From Candidatus Uhrbacteria bacterium (GTDB lineage Bacteria; Patescibacteriota; Patescibacteriia; 2-12-FULL-60-25), in contig CAIKNB010000011.1 of assembly GCA_903828685.1 (NCBI GenBank), positions 1-7,705 on the forward strand: a stretch of 7,705 nucleotides of DNA. Direction: 5' to 3'. Below the pieces are notes generated by a model, which worked only from the letters and a program-made list of their open reading frames with translations, ran no database searches and was not told the origin of the DNA. The position numbers were made by a program, and so were the translations under genes. Positions 1 to 7,000 of the stretch are shown here, one piece after another (the stretch's first letter is position 1; every line of letters starts with the position of its first letter).

Positions 1-9
1 CCGCAAGCC

Positions 10-1161
10 GTGAGCGCAACTGTGGACAAAAAACGCGTTCTGCTTTTGGTGACGCAGGCTGACTGGGGCGGCGTACAGAGCTTTTTGATCCGTTTTGCCG
101 CACGTCTCAAACAGGAAGGTTATGATGTGTTGCTGGCTGCCGGCGGACAAGGCGAGCTCTGGCAGCACGCCAAAGCACTTGGCATCCCGTCGCATGAGCT
201 GCGCCACACGGTGCGCGAAATTTCTCCGTTCAAGGATCTGGCCGCCGTGTTCGAGATCAAACGGCTGATCCACGAATTCAAACCTAATGCCATCCATCTC
301 AACAGCTCCAAGATGGGCGTGCTGGGAAGCCTGGCTGCGCGCATCTCAAGCGAAAAGCCGCGCGTGGTCTATCGCATCGGCGGCTGGGTCTTTTTGGAGC
401 CCATGGGCAAGCTCAAGAAATGGTTCTATGAATTCGCGGAAAAGTTTTCCGCGCGGTTCAAAGACGTCATCATCACCGTGCATCCGGAAGATGAAAAGCT
501 GGCGCATGAGATGAAGATCACGCCGCGCGGCAAGATCATCACCGTACCAAACGGCTTGGACGTTGATGGATTCAAGGCACAGCTGCTGCCCAAAGCCGAG
601 GCCCGAAATGCGCTCTGTTTGGGCCAAGACGATTTCGTCTTCGGCACCGTGGCCAATGCTTACGCCACCAAAGCACTCCTCCCCTACCTCGACGCGGTCA
701 AACAGGTCGCAGAAAAATTTCCACGCGCGCGTTTTGCCATCCTCGGCGACGGTCCGGAATTTGCAGCGCTCAAAGAAAAACGCACCTCCCTGAAATTAGA
801 CAATCTGATCCTGACCGGACACCGCGACGACGCTTCCAAGCTCTATCAGGCTTTTGACGTATTCGTTCTGCCTTCGGTCAAAGAAGGCATGCCTTGGACA
901 GTGCTCGAGGCCATGAGCGCCGGCATACCGGTCGTGGCCACGGATGTGGGCGCTTGCCGCTGGATGGTTGAGGACGGACAAATCGGCCGCGTCGGAATGA
1001 TCGTGCCAGCGCAGGACAACACAGCCTTAAGCGAGACTCTTGGCCGACTGATCTCGGATCCGCAAGCGCTTTCCGACATGGCAAAAACCGGACCCGAGAT
1101 GGTCAAACTACGTTTTACCTGGGACGCGACGTATCGCGGCAACCTCGATGCCTTATCCTAG
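10..1161 (+). CDS. GT4-family glycosyltransferase (GT-B fold)
   Basis: Predicted cytoplasmic or membrane-associated retaining glycosyltransferase that moves a sugar from a nucleotide-sugar donor onto a growing surface glycan. The N-terminal acceptor half shows the GT4 glycine turn (DWGGVQSF, residues 18-25) and HLNSSKMGVLGSLAAR (96-111). The C-terminal donor half shows VPNGLD (179-184), ILGDGPE (244-250) and LTGHRDD (268-274). It also has the diagnostic E-x7-E motif (E292 and E300, in KEGMPWTVLEAMSAGIPVV). The length of 383 residues is normal for a complete enzyme. No signal peptide or membrane segment is visible. The GTG at 10 is used here, but another in-frame GTG lies at 22, no Shine-Dalgarno is visible, and the frame is open to base 1, so the start may lie outside the window. 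It converges on the O-antigen ligase-family gene, which fits a surface-glycan locus. Family assignment is firm; donor, acceptor and linkage cannot be read. Confidence 0.93.
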   Translation: MSATVDKKRVLLLVTQADWGGVQSFLIRFAARLKQEGYDVLLAAGGQGELWQHAKALGIPSHELRHTVREISPFKDLAAVFEIKRLIHEFKPNAIHLNSSKMGVLGSLAARISSEKPRVVYRIGGWVFLEPMGKLKKWFYEFAEKFSARFKDVIITVHPEDEKLAHEMKITPRGKIITVPNGLDVDGFKAQLLPKAEARNALCLGQDDFVFGTVANAYATKALLPYLDAVKQVAEKFPRARFAILGDGPEFAALKEKRTSLKLDNLILTGHRDDASKLYQAFDVFVLPSVKEGMPWTVLEAMSAGIPVVATDVGACRWMVEDGQIGRVGMIVPAQDNTALSETLGRLISDPQALSDMAKTGPEMVKLRFTWDATYRGNLDALS

Positions 1162-1210
1162 TCCCTAACTTTTTGCTCTTCCTAGCTACTAGCTACTAGT
1201 CCCTAGCTAC
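1158..1210. repeat. CTAGTCCCTAGCTAC / AGCTACTAGCTACT intergenic repeat, left copy
   Basis: The gap between the two convergent genes is almost all short-period repeat. CTAGTCCCTAACT at 1158-1170 recurs as CTAGTCCCTAGCT at 1196-1208 (12 of 13 bases), and AGCTACTAGCTACT lies at 1184-1197. The TAG stop codon of the glycosyltransferase (1159-1161) is inside the first unit. The same units occur in opposite orientation at 3611-3642, on the other side of the ligase gene. The units contain CTAG, TAGCTA and ACTAGT palindromes, but only weak stems form, and no hairpin plus T-run terminator is seen. Function is unknown. Confidence 0.7.
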
Positions 1211-1217
1211 TCTTCTT

Positions 1218-3596
1218 TTACTTTCTCCGCGGACCGTCGCGTAATTCGCCGCTCGAAGTCGCGGTCGAGGTAGTGGCTGCTGCAGTTGACTGCGTCGTGG
1301 TCGCGATGGTCGAAGTCATTTTCAAACTTTGCTCGATTGAAGTAGCTGTGCCGTTCTGCAGCGGCACCAAGTGCGAAGCCAAGGTCGGGTCGATTTGTAC
1401 GATGGCTCCCAAGAGCAGATTGCGCTCCTGCGTCAGGCCGAGCTCCTCTGCGGCGCGCGCGATCTCCAGATACATCTGCGTGCTGCCGCCGCTTAACGTG
1501 GGCAGCTGTTTGAGCATGGAGCGGTAACATTCGTTATCATGTTCCACCACGCAAGCCATGGATAAAGCCACGGCTTCTTGCGCGCTCTTGAGCTGATATG
1601 GAGATGTGGCGTTCATGGCCGCAACCATCTCTTTGGCTCCCTGATCCTGACGATTGAGATCGAACATGTCGGATATGCCGACGTACCAGGAGCTTTCGCC
1701 CACATTCGGATCATCGTCGTATGCCTGCTTGAACAAATCGTAGCCCTGCTGTTTATTGCCGCTCCGCAGGTAGAATTGGGCCAGACTGTACAGCAACTGC
1801 TGGCGTTTGGGGCTGGTTTGGATGGCGGCCAGATATTCCTTTTCGGCCAGGGCCGAATCCGCAGGCACGGCTTGCGAGAACGAGTCGAGGAAACGCGCAT
1901 ACACAAACAGCGGATTGGTGTTGCTGGGGTGTTCTTTGAGCTGTTGCTCGGTCATATTCACCACCAAGTCATGCCAGACTTTCCAATCCGGGAACTTTTC
2001 CAACGAACCGCTTTGCAGGAACGAAATCATGTTGCGCGCCTGCAAGAATGTCTGCTCGTCCAAATACGGCGTGGGTATGACCGAGGCCTGCTTGGCGTAA
2101 TCCAACGCCTGCGGAAGCGCGCCCGCGGAAAAATAATTATTGGATTTGATGGTCAGATACGAAGCTTTGACCGGCAAGTAAGAGAAGCGCCAGACCACGA
2201 TCAGCATCACAACCTGGACCACGCCCCAACCGATATACGGAATGGCCCGTGTCTTGCCTGGCTTGTCTTCGGTCTTGGCTTCGTGCTCGCCCGTTTGGAT
2301 GAACGGCGCGCAAGTTGCGGCTGCAATGAAGGCATACAGTATGTAGCTCATGGTGAAACCGGCCGGCTGATCGAACACGAACAGGTTCTGCACGAAATAT
2401 CCGACCGGCAGCGCGATGAACACGCTGGCCGTGGGGATATCTATCCATTTGTGCCGGTAAGCTTTGATGACGCTGTAGAACAAAGCGCCAAAGATGGCGA
2501 AATACGTCAGGAAGCCGAAGAGACCGGTCATGGAGAGCATGTCGATCACCGTGTTGTGCGCGCGGTCAAACCACGTCTCGTAATAACCATTTTCCAAAGA
2601 CTTGGGATTGTACTTTGCGTTGAACAGGATATGGAAGTCGTCCAGGCCGTATCCGGTGAGCGGGCGCTCCAAGAATCCTTGCCAACCGATTTTCCAGGCG
2701 ATGAAACGCGTTTCGGTTGTGACCGAAATATTAGTCAGACGATTGAGCGGCGTAGCTTGGATAAAGGCTGTATTTCGTAATGCGAAGATGAGTCCATAAA
2801 TCGCTACGGCCGCTACCGCGAGTCCGATCACCAACTTTTTTGCTTTCTTGTTCGGAGTCATGATGGCATATGTCAAAGCAAAAATTCCGATGCCCGCGAA
2901 CAAACCAACCAACGCGCCGCGCGATTGCGCCGAAATGAAAGCCACCAGATCCAGCACAGCCATCACCACAAGGAATATCCTGAAACCCCAATTCTTTTTG
3001 GTCTTGAGCCACAACAGCACGATGAAAAACAGGTTGAAGATCTGGTACGCGGCCATGTAGATGGGGTTGTCCAGCAAACCGCCCGGGCGCGCGCCAGCCG
3101 GAAACATCAGCAGGTTGGGGAAAGGAATCTGCAGCAAAGCCACGATGGCGCCGATGCCGCCGAGTATCACTTCGTAAATCAACAGCTTCTTCCATTGCGA
3201 CCAGGTTTTGAGCAGCGATGCGGCCATGGTGAACCAGGCAAAGAAATGCAGCAGCGTGAACAACCCGTTCATGCGTTCCTGGTTGCCCCACCAAGCGCGC
3301 AGCGGATCGACGGCGAAGATCACGGAAATCAGCAATGCCACATAATACGCCACGATGGCGCAATACAGCGGCGTCCAGCGCGGCCGATACTGCGGCTCGA
3401 CCCAGGCCAAAATAATATAGGCCGGGAGAGTTAAGCCGATGAGTATCTGAAAGAATATCAGCTTGGAAAAAACAAAGGGGAAAATGACCACGGGAACGAA
3501 CATGAGAGGGATGAGCAAACCCCCGTAAACACCAACGTAAACAATGGCTTTAAGCCATTTAATGACATCTTGGCGGTTCATAGTGGAAAAAAGCAT
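1218..3596 (-). CDS. O-antigen ligase/polymerase-family membrane protein with C-terminal TPR-like domain
   Basis: Predicted integral membrane enzyme of the Wzy_C / WaaL / PglL superfamily, which transfers or polymerises undecaprenyl-linked glycan outside the membrane. Residues 14-430 hold about a dozen hydrophobic helices, and a final one lies near 453-473. Family signatures appear in order: GGLLDNPIYMAAY (172-184), AQSRGALVG (223-231), a long external loop with RFIAWKIGW and ERPLTGYG (297-317), then RAHNTVIDMLSMTGLFGF (345-362). R226, R311 and H347 are candidates for the conserved Arg/Arg/His set. Residues 475-745 are helical and TPR-like, clearest at AEKEYLAAI...LYSLAQFYLRSGNKQQGYDLFKQAY (584-626). 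The tail, 758-782, is almost all Ser, Thr and Ala and ends in a basic RDGPRRK. A second in-frame ATG at 3579-3581 (MNRQDVIKW) is an equally plausible start; neither ATG has a visible Shine-Dalgarno. Family is firm; ligase, polymerase or protein oligosaccharyltransferase cannot be separated from sequence alone. Confidence 0.9.
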   Translation of the reverse strand: MLFSTMNRQDVIKWLKAIVYVGVYGGLLIPLMFVPVVIFPFVFSKLIFFQILIGLTLPAYIILAWVEPQYRPRWTPLYCAIVAYYVALLISVIFAVDPLRAWWGNQERMNGLFTLLHFFAWFTMAASLLKTWSQWKKLLIYEVILGGIGAIVALLQIPFPNLLMFPAGARPGGLLDNPIYMAAYQIFNLFFIVLLWLKTKKNWGFRIFLVVMAVLDLVAFISAQSRGALVGLFAGIGIFALTYAIMTPNKKAKKLVIGLAVAAVAIYGLIFALRNTAFIQATPLNRLTNISVTTETRFIAWKIGWQGFLERPLTGYGLDDFHILFNAKYNPKSLENGYYETWFDRAHNTVIDMLSMTGLFGFLTYFAIFGALFYSVIKAYRHKWIDIPTASVFIALPVGYFVQNLFVFDQPAGFTMSYILYAFIAAATCAPFIQTGEHEAKTEDKPGKTRAIPYIGWGVVQVVMLIVVWRFSYLPVKASYLTIKSNNYFSAGALPQALDYAKQASVIPTPYLDEQTFLQARNMISFLQSGSLEKFPDWKVWHDLVVNMTEQQLKEHPSNTNPLFVYARFLDSFSQAVPADSALAEKEYLAAIQTSPKRQQLLYSLAQFYLRSGNKQQGYDLFKQAYDDDPNVGESSWYVGISDMFDLNRQDQGAKEMVAAMNATSPYQLKSAQEAVALSMACVVEHDNECYRSMLKQLPTLSGGSTQMYLEIARAAEELGLTQERNLLLGAIVQIDPTLASHLVPLQNGTATSIEQSLKMTSTIATTTQSTAAATTSTATSSGELRDGPRRK

Positions 3597-3600
3597 AGCA
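3592..3600 (-). promoter_or_regulatory. Possible extended -10 element (TGCTATGCT) for the ligase gene
   Basis: On the minus strand TGCTATGCT fits the extended -10 pattern TGnTATnnT. Transcription would begin near 3585, giving an almost leaderless mRNA for the ATG at 3581 and excluding the ATG at 3596, which overlaps the element. A rival box, TATACG, lies at 3601-3606. No good -35 is seen at a 17-base spacing from either. This is weak evidence, listed because it bears on which start is used. Confidence 0.17.
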
Positions 3601-3610
3601 CGTATAAAAA

Positions 3611-3642
3611 CCAGTAGCTAGTAGCTGGTAGCTAGGGGCTAG
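3611..3642. repeat. CTAGCTAC-type intergenic repeat, right copy (inverted)
   Basis: Read on the minus strand this stretch contains CTAGCCCCTAGCTAC (3642 to 3628), which matches CTAGTCCCTAGCTAC at 1196-1210 in 14 of 15 bases. It also contains AGCTACTAGCTACT (3626 to 3613), an exact match to 1184-1197. The two submotifs come in the opposite order from the left copy. The repeat lies just upstream of the ligase-family gene, so that gene is bracketed by inverted copies. Confidence 0.7.
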
Positions 3643-3680
3643 AAGCATGTTACTGGTAGAAATTTACTTGCTACTTCTAT

Positions 3681-3756
3681 TCAAATGGCAAGCCTCGCAT
3701 TGAAATGACAAGGAGTCTGGGGGCCGAGAGTTGAGCGGAGTTCCTGAAATGACAAG
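3681..3756. repeat. Three-copy TGAAATGACAAG direct repeat
   Basis: TGAAATGACAAG occurs exactly at 3701-3712 and 3745-3756, and with two changes (TCAAATGGCAAG) at 3681-3692. The first and third copies share a further CC. On the minus strand the core reads CTTGTCATTTCA, and the middle copy runs into ATGCGAGG. This resembles intergenic GTCATTGCGAGG-type repeats found dispersed in some bacterial genomes (recollection). Start-to-start spacings of 20 and 44 bases are irregular, unlike CRISPR. Confidence 0.6.
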
Positions 3757-3787
3757 CCACATACAAGAAGCGAATTCGAGGCCCCAG
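3717..3787 (-). other. Long-range stem enclosing the third TGAAATGACAAG copy
   Basis: CTGGGGGCC (3717-3725) is complementary to GGCCCCAG (3780-3787) apart from one bulged G, giving eight GC-rich pairs around a loop of about 54 bases. It directly abuts the hairpin at 3795-3822 and could fold in RNA from either strand. The strand is inferred from the flanking genes. The large loop makes it less certain than the compact hairpins. Confidence 0.35.
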
Positions 3788-3794
3788 CAGTTTT

Positions 3795-3822
3795 GTGTTA
3801 CTTTTGCTGCCAAAAGTAACAC
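3795..3822 (-). other. Perfect 12-bp hairpin
   Basis: GTGTTACTTTTG (3795-3806) and CAAAAGTAACAC (3811-3822) are exact reverse complements around a 4-base loop. The stem would fold in a transcript from either strand; the minus strand is chosen because both flanking genes are on it. It is not followed by a T-run on the minus strand (AAAACTGC follows) or on the plus strand (TGTAATACC follows), so it is not a standard intrinsic terminator. A role in 3'-end protection or as a dispersed repeat element is possible. Confidence 0.7.
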
Positions 3823-3828
3823 TGTAAT

Positions 3829-3879
3829 ACCAAAGACCCAGCCTAAGTCGCGTTAAACGCGACATGGCCGGGTCTTGGT
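3829..3879 (-). other. 51-base compound hairpin downstream of the surface-protein gene
   Basis: On the minus strand ACCAAGACCCGGCC (3879 to 3866) pairs with GGCTGGGTCTTTGGT (3843 to 3829), with one bulged U at 3834. A short internal loop then leads to an inner perfect stem, GTCGCG/CGCGAC (3858-3863 with 3847-3852), and a 5-base loop. Bases 3840 and 3869 form a G-U wobble in minus-strand RNA but an A-C mismatch in plus-strand RNA, which favours the minus strand. This fits a structured 3' untranslated region of the surface-protein mRNA or a small RNA; no T-run follows. Confidence 0.65.
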
Positions 3880-3886
3880 AACCGCA

Positions 3887-3902
3887 TCCCGACGAATCGG
3901 GA
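3887..3902 (-). other. 6-bp hairpin with UUCG loop
   Basis: TCCCGA (3887-3892) pairs with TCGGGA (3897-3902). In minus-strand RNA the loop reads UUCG, a stable tetraloop sequence although here closed by A-U rather than C-G. In plus-strand RNA the loop would be CGAA. It lies between the stop-codon hairpin and the 51-base compound hairpin. Confidence 0.55.
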
Positions 3903-3914
3903 GGGTCGATTTTC

Positions 3915-3944
3915 ATCCGAATCGAGTCAAGCTCGAAAGCGGAT
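3915..3944 (-). other. Hairpin overlapping the stop codon of the surface-protein gene
   Basis: ATCCG (3915-3919) pairs with CGGAT (3940-3944), and inside this TCGAG (3922-3926) pairs with CTCGA (3932-3936), with a small internal loop between the stems. The outer stem uses the last A of the TAA stop codon (3944-3946). It is followed on the minus strand by GAAAATCG, so there is no terminator T-run. Confidence 0.45.
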
Positions 3945-4072
3945 TACAAGCTGAGAGACTGCGACTGCGAGAGGTCCTGGACGTAAACGTCGTTGGTCCA
4001 ATCGCGTGAGCCGCCGCTCGTGCCGATAGCTGTGCTATGCGGTACTTCAGACTGGTCAGACCAGACGAATGT
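3944..4072 (-). other. C-terminal WSD...DWTN tail domain of the surface protein
   Basis: Residues 1204-1245 start FVWSDQSEVPH, continue through SRDWTNDVYVQDL and end in SQSQSLSL. I recall similar endings (aromatic-x-WSD, a His, then DWTN-x-Y-V and a Ser/Leu-rich end) on many otherwise different Patescibacteria surface proteins. That pattern would suit a shared sorting, anchoring or assembly signal. It is not a Gram-positive LPXTG signal or a typical PEP-CTERM, because no hydrophobic helix and basic end are present. Confidence 0.5.
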
Positions 4073-7000
4073 ACCCAAAGCATCTGCTGAAGCTGTCGGG
4101 GACGGTGCGGTGTTCAGGTTGAAGATACCAGCATTGCTGACGAAGCCGCTATACGCGACGTTGGTCAGGTAACCAGTCACTACCGGCGAAGTCGTACCGC
4201 GGTAGAAAGACAAGGCTACGTTCTGGCCGGCAGACGCACCGGCGACTGAGGCGTGCAACGTGTAGACATTGCCCGAGCCCGAGATGGACTCTTCGCCATT
4301 GATGGCCACAATGATGTAGCCAGTGCTGGTGGTGGTCGGGATGGTGTTTGCATACAAGTTAACACCAGTGACGCCGTCAACAACCGTGTAGTTGCCGCTA
4401 CCCACGTCTGAACCATTGCGGAGCAGACGGAAGTTGGACAACGTGACTGAACCGGACTTGGAGAAGCTGAAGATAGCTTGCTTCCAAGACACGGAGCCTG
4501 CGCTGTCAGCAGCGACCTGCCACTTCATCAGATCCATGTCGATGTTGGCCAAGGTGGTCGAGGAAAGCGACTGCTTGGTGACGATCGGCATGGTCTTGCG
4601 GATGATCATGGAGTTGCCAGGAGCTGCGCCCGCGGCTGCATACACGCGCTCGCCAGAGGCGGCGCCGGTGCAGCGCACGTTCAACTTGGTGCCGAAGCCG
4701 TATTCGGCTGCGTTCCAGTTGGCGCTCGTGGAGCTGGTCATGAGGCCCAAAGCCGGGGCGTTGCCCGAGCGGGCTACGCCGGCGGTGGCGCCGCTGACCG
4801 AGCTGGAGGCTGAAATGCCCGAGAGCTTGGCCCAGAGTTGGAAGTCAACCGAGCTGCCCTTGGGAACCGTGATGGTGTTGCTCGAGAGGTCGAGGTCCTT
4901 GGAACCGGCAGTGCCGTATGGCAGCTGGTCCATGCCCTTGACTGCGCCATTCATGGCCACGGCGATGTAGGAGAAATCCGCATCGTCAGCGGTCGTGCCG
5001 GCGGTCGAGCTGGCTAACACAGCGATCTTATCGATGGTCACATCCTCATATTGAGCCGTGGCCTTGTACTGGGCCATGGGCACCCAAGCATCCTTGCCGG
5101 CCACCACGATGGAAGTCACCGGGTGAGCATCAGCAGCGATGGTAACAGTGCCGCTATTCAGCACGGTCTGGGTGATTGACGGAGTACCGGCTGACTGGTT
5201 GATGAGGGAAGGATCCACGGTCGGAGTGACTGTGTTGGCATCCTGATCCTGAGCTTGGACGTTCGCCGTCGAACCAATGCCGACCGCAATCTTATCGTAA
5301 GGCGCGGAGGCGCTAGCCGTGGAGGAGAACGAAGCCATGATGGTCAGGGTCTTGGTCGTGCCCTTGGGGATGACCAAGTTCATATTGCTGATCAGAGCTT
5401 GTCCGGAAACCGTATCCGGAGCCTTAGCCAAGCCGACCTGCTTGGTCCCGTCGAACAGGGCCAAAGAAGTCACGCGCTGGCTGAAGTTGGCAAGCGCCGT
5501 AGCATTGTTCCAGCCTGCGCCGGCGATGTTCGCTTGGCCGGTCAGTGTCAGGTTGGTGATGGTGATGTCAGACTGCGACGAGGCCGTGAGCGTGATGCCC
5601 GCGACTGCCACGTTCTGCTGCTTCTTGACCAAGGTGGATGACACCGGGTTGGAAGCCAAGGCAATGGCCAGGCCAGAGCTCTGGACCGTCTGCGCATTGC
5701 CCGTCACCTGCTGGTTCGGGACGATCTTGGTGATGTCCAAGAATTCGCCCGTGTCCACTACGCGCACATCGTTGTTCTGGAAGGCGTTGAATGTAGCGCG
5801 GTATTGGCAAGCACCAGTGTTGAAGAAGTCACCAGTGGTGTCTTCGGAGCTGGCCAGGTCAGCGACCAAAGCCAGGTTCATGGTCTTACCAGCTGCGATA
5901 TCCTGGGTATCGGTGAAGACCAAAGGCTGGCTGACGGTTGCGCCCAATGAGGTGTTGACCTCCTTGGGGCCCATCCAGGTGGAGCCTGTGTCCAAGTTGA
6001 TGACCCTGATATTGCGGAAGTAAGCCGTGCCGCTGGAACCGTAGATCTTACAAGATCCGCCAGTCAGATCATCGAGCTGGAAGCGCATGTTGCGGATTTC
6101 CAGACCGTTATCCGGCGAGGTCAAGGAGAACTTGTAGAGAGGAACGGCCAATTGGCCCTTAGCGATGTTGCCCGTGGTCGGACCGTTGAACGAGTTGGTC
6201 AACTGTCCGCCCTGGGTCATAACCTCGATGTAGTTGCCGGTCGTTCCGTCCATGTTGGCGGATGAACCCGTGCAACCAGTGGCTGTATTGTTGATACAGA
6301 TCGAGGCGCCAGCGCTGTACATGTTGTCCTGAGCCGACACATCCGTGGTGTACTCGACGTACGTGCGGATGGTGCGTCCGGCGCGACCGCCCACGTCAGC
6401 CACCAGTGAAAAGACCTTGGTGGTGCCGTTAGCGATGACATAAGCCGGGTTGAACTTGAGGACGATGTGGCCGTTAGCTGAGACCGCCGGGGTCGTAGCC
6501 ACCAAAGTCGAACCGTTGTACAGGTTGAAGTTGGCGAGGTCGGAATTGGTGACCGAGCCAGCCTGGTACAGAGTAACCTGGTTCAACGAGATGTCGTCGG
6601 TGTTGGCTGTGACCTTGAAGTTGGAGATCTCAATCTGCTTGGAGCCGATGGTCGGGTTAGAAGGCTGTGAGCCCTTCTGGATGTCCACGCGAGCAGCCAA
6701 GGTGGTGCCCACAGTGAACACGTTGCCGCGGACCGGGAATGAACCCGAGACCGTGGACGAACCGCTGACCACAACTGAACCTGCATTCAGCACCTCGAAA
6801 GCGTGCTGGCCGCCGGTGGCAGTCGGGCTGGAGAAATCACCGTACAGATACACCGAGTGCGTGGTGCCGCTCGGGATGGTGATGCTGATGGTCGGGAATT
6901 CCACCAAGTTGGTGGCGCTGCTGATGCTGCGTCCCGTGGTCAAACGGGTGCCATCCTGATCATACAGGTAGACGTTAGCTAAGTCGGAGACCGAGCCAAC

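Larger units (their letters stand above)
3597..3943. other. Structured, repeat-rich intergenic region without a convincing gene
   Basis: These 347 bases separate two genes on the same (minus) strand, far more than is usual within an operon, so the ligase gene probably has its own promoter. From left to right the region holds the CTAGCTAC-type repeat (3611-3642), a degenerate continuation with TACTGGTA and TTGCTACTTC (to about 3678), three TGAAATGACAAG-type copies (3681-3756), a long-range stem (3717-3787) and then four hairpins up to the stop codon of the surface-protein gene. An 80-codon minus-strand frame (3677-3916) spans it, but consists of these repeats and hairpins and shows no protein family signature. 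Confidence 0.7.

Noticed and set aside
1578..2780. Long (400-codon) plus-strand open frame opposite the ligase-family gene
   Set aside because: It is the antisense of a clear membrane protein with family motifs. Its translation is Arg/Gln/His-rich without recognisable domains, a usual product of the codon bias on the other strand.
1158..3642. Insertion sequence or transposon carrying the ligase gene
   Set aside because: The flanking inverted repeats are short and low-complexity. There is no transposase or recombinase gene, and no target-site duplication was found.
3681..3756. CRISPR array
   Set aside because: Repeats are only 12 bases, spacers are of unequal length, and no cas genes are present.
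3795..3822. Intrinsic terminator
   Set aside because: The 12-bp stem is perfect, but no T-run follows on either strand.
3829..3879. tRNA or part of one
   Set aside because: A single compound hairpin without cloverleaf arms, a T-loop consensus or a CCA end.
3677..3916. 80-codon minus-strand frame starting ATG at 3914-3916
   Set aside because: It is made of the direct repeats and hairpins of the intergenic region. No signal peptide, domain or Shine-Dalgarno was seen. Kept as intergenic unless a conserved protein family is shown.
4392..6023. Several plus-strand frames of 110-234 codons opposite the surface-protein gene
   Set aside because: They are antisense shadows of a continuous modular protein, have no family signature, and have no spacing or ribosome-binding pattern of real genes.
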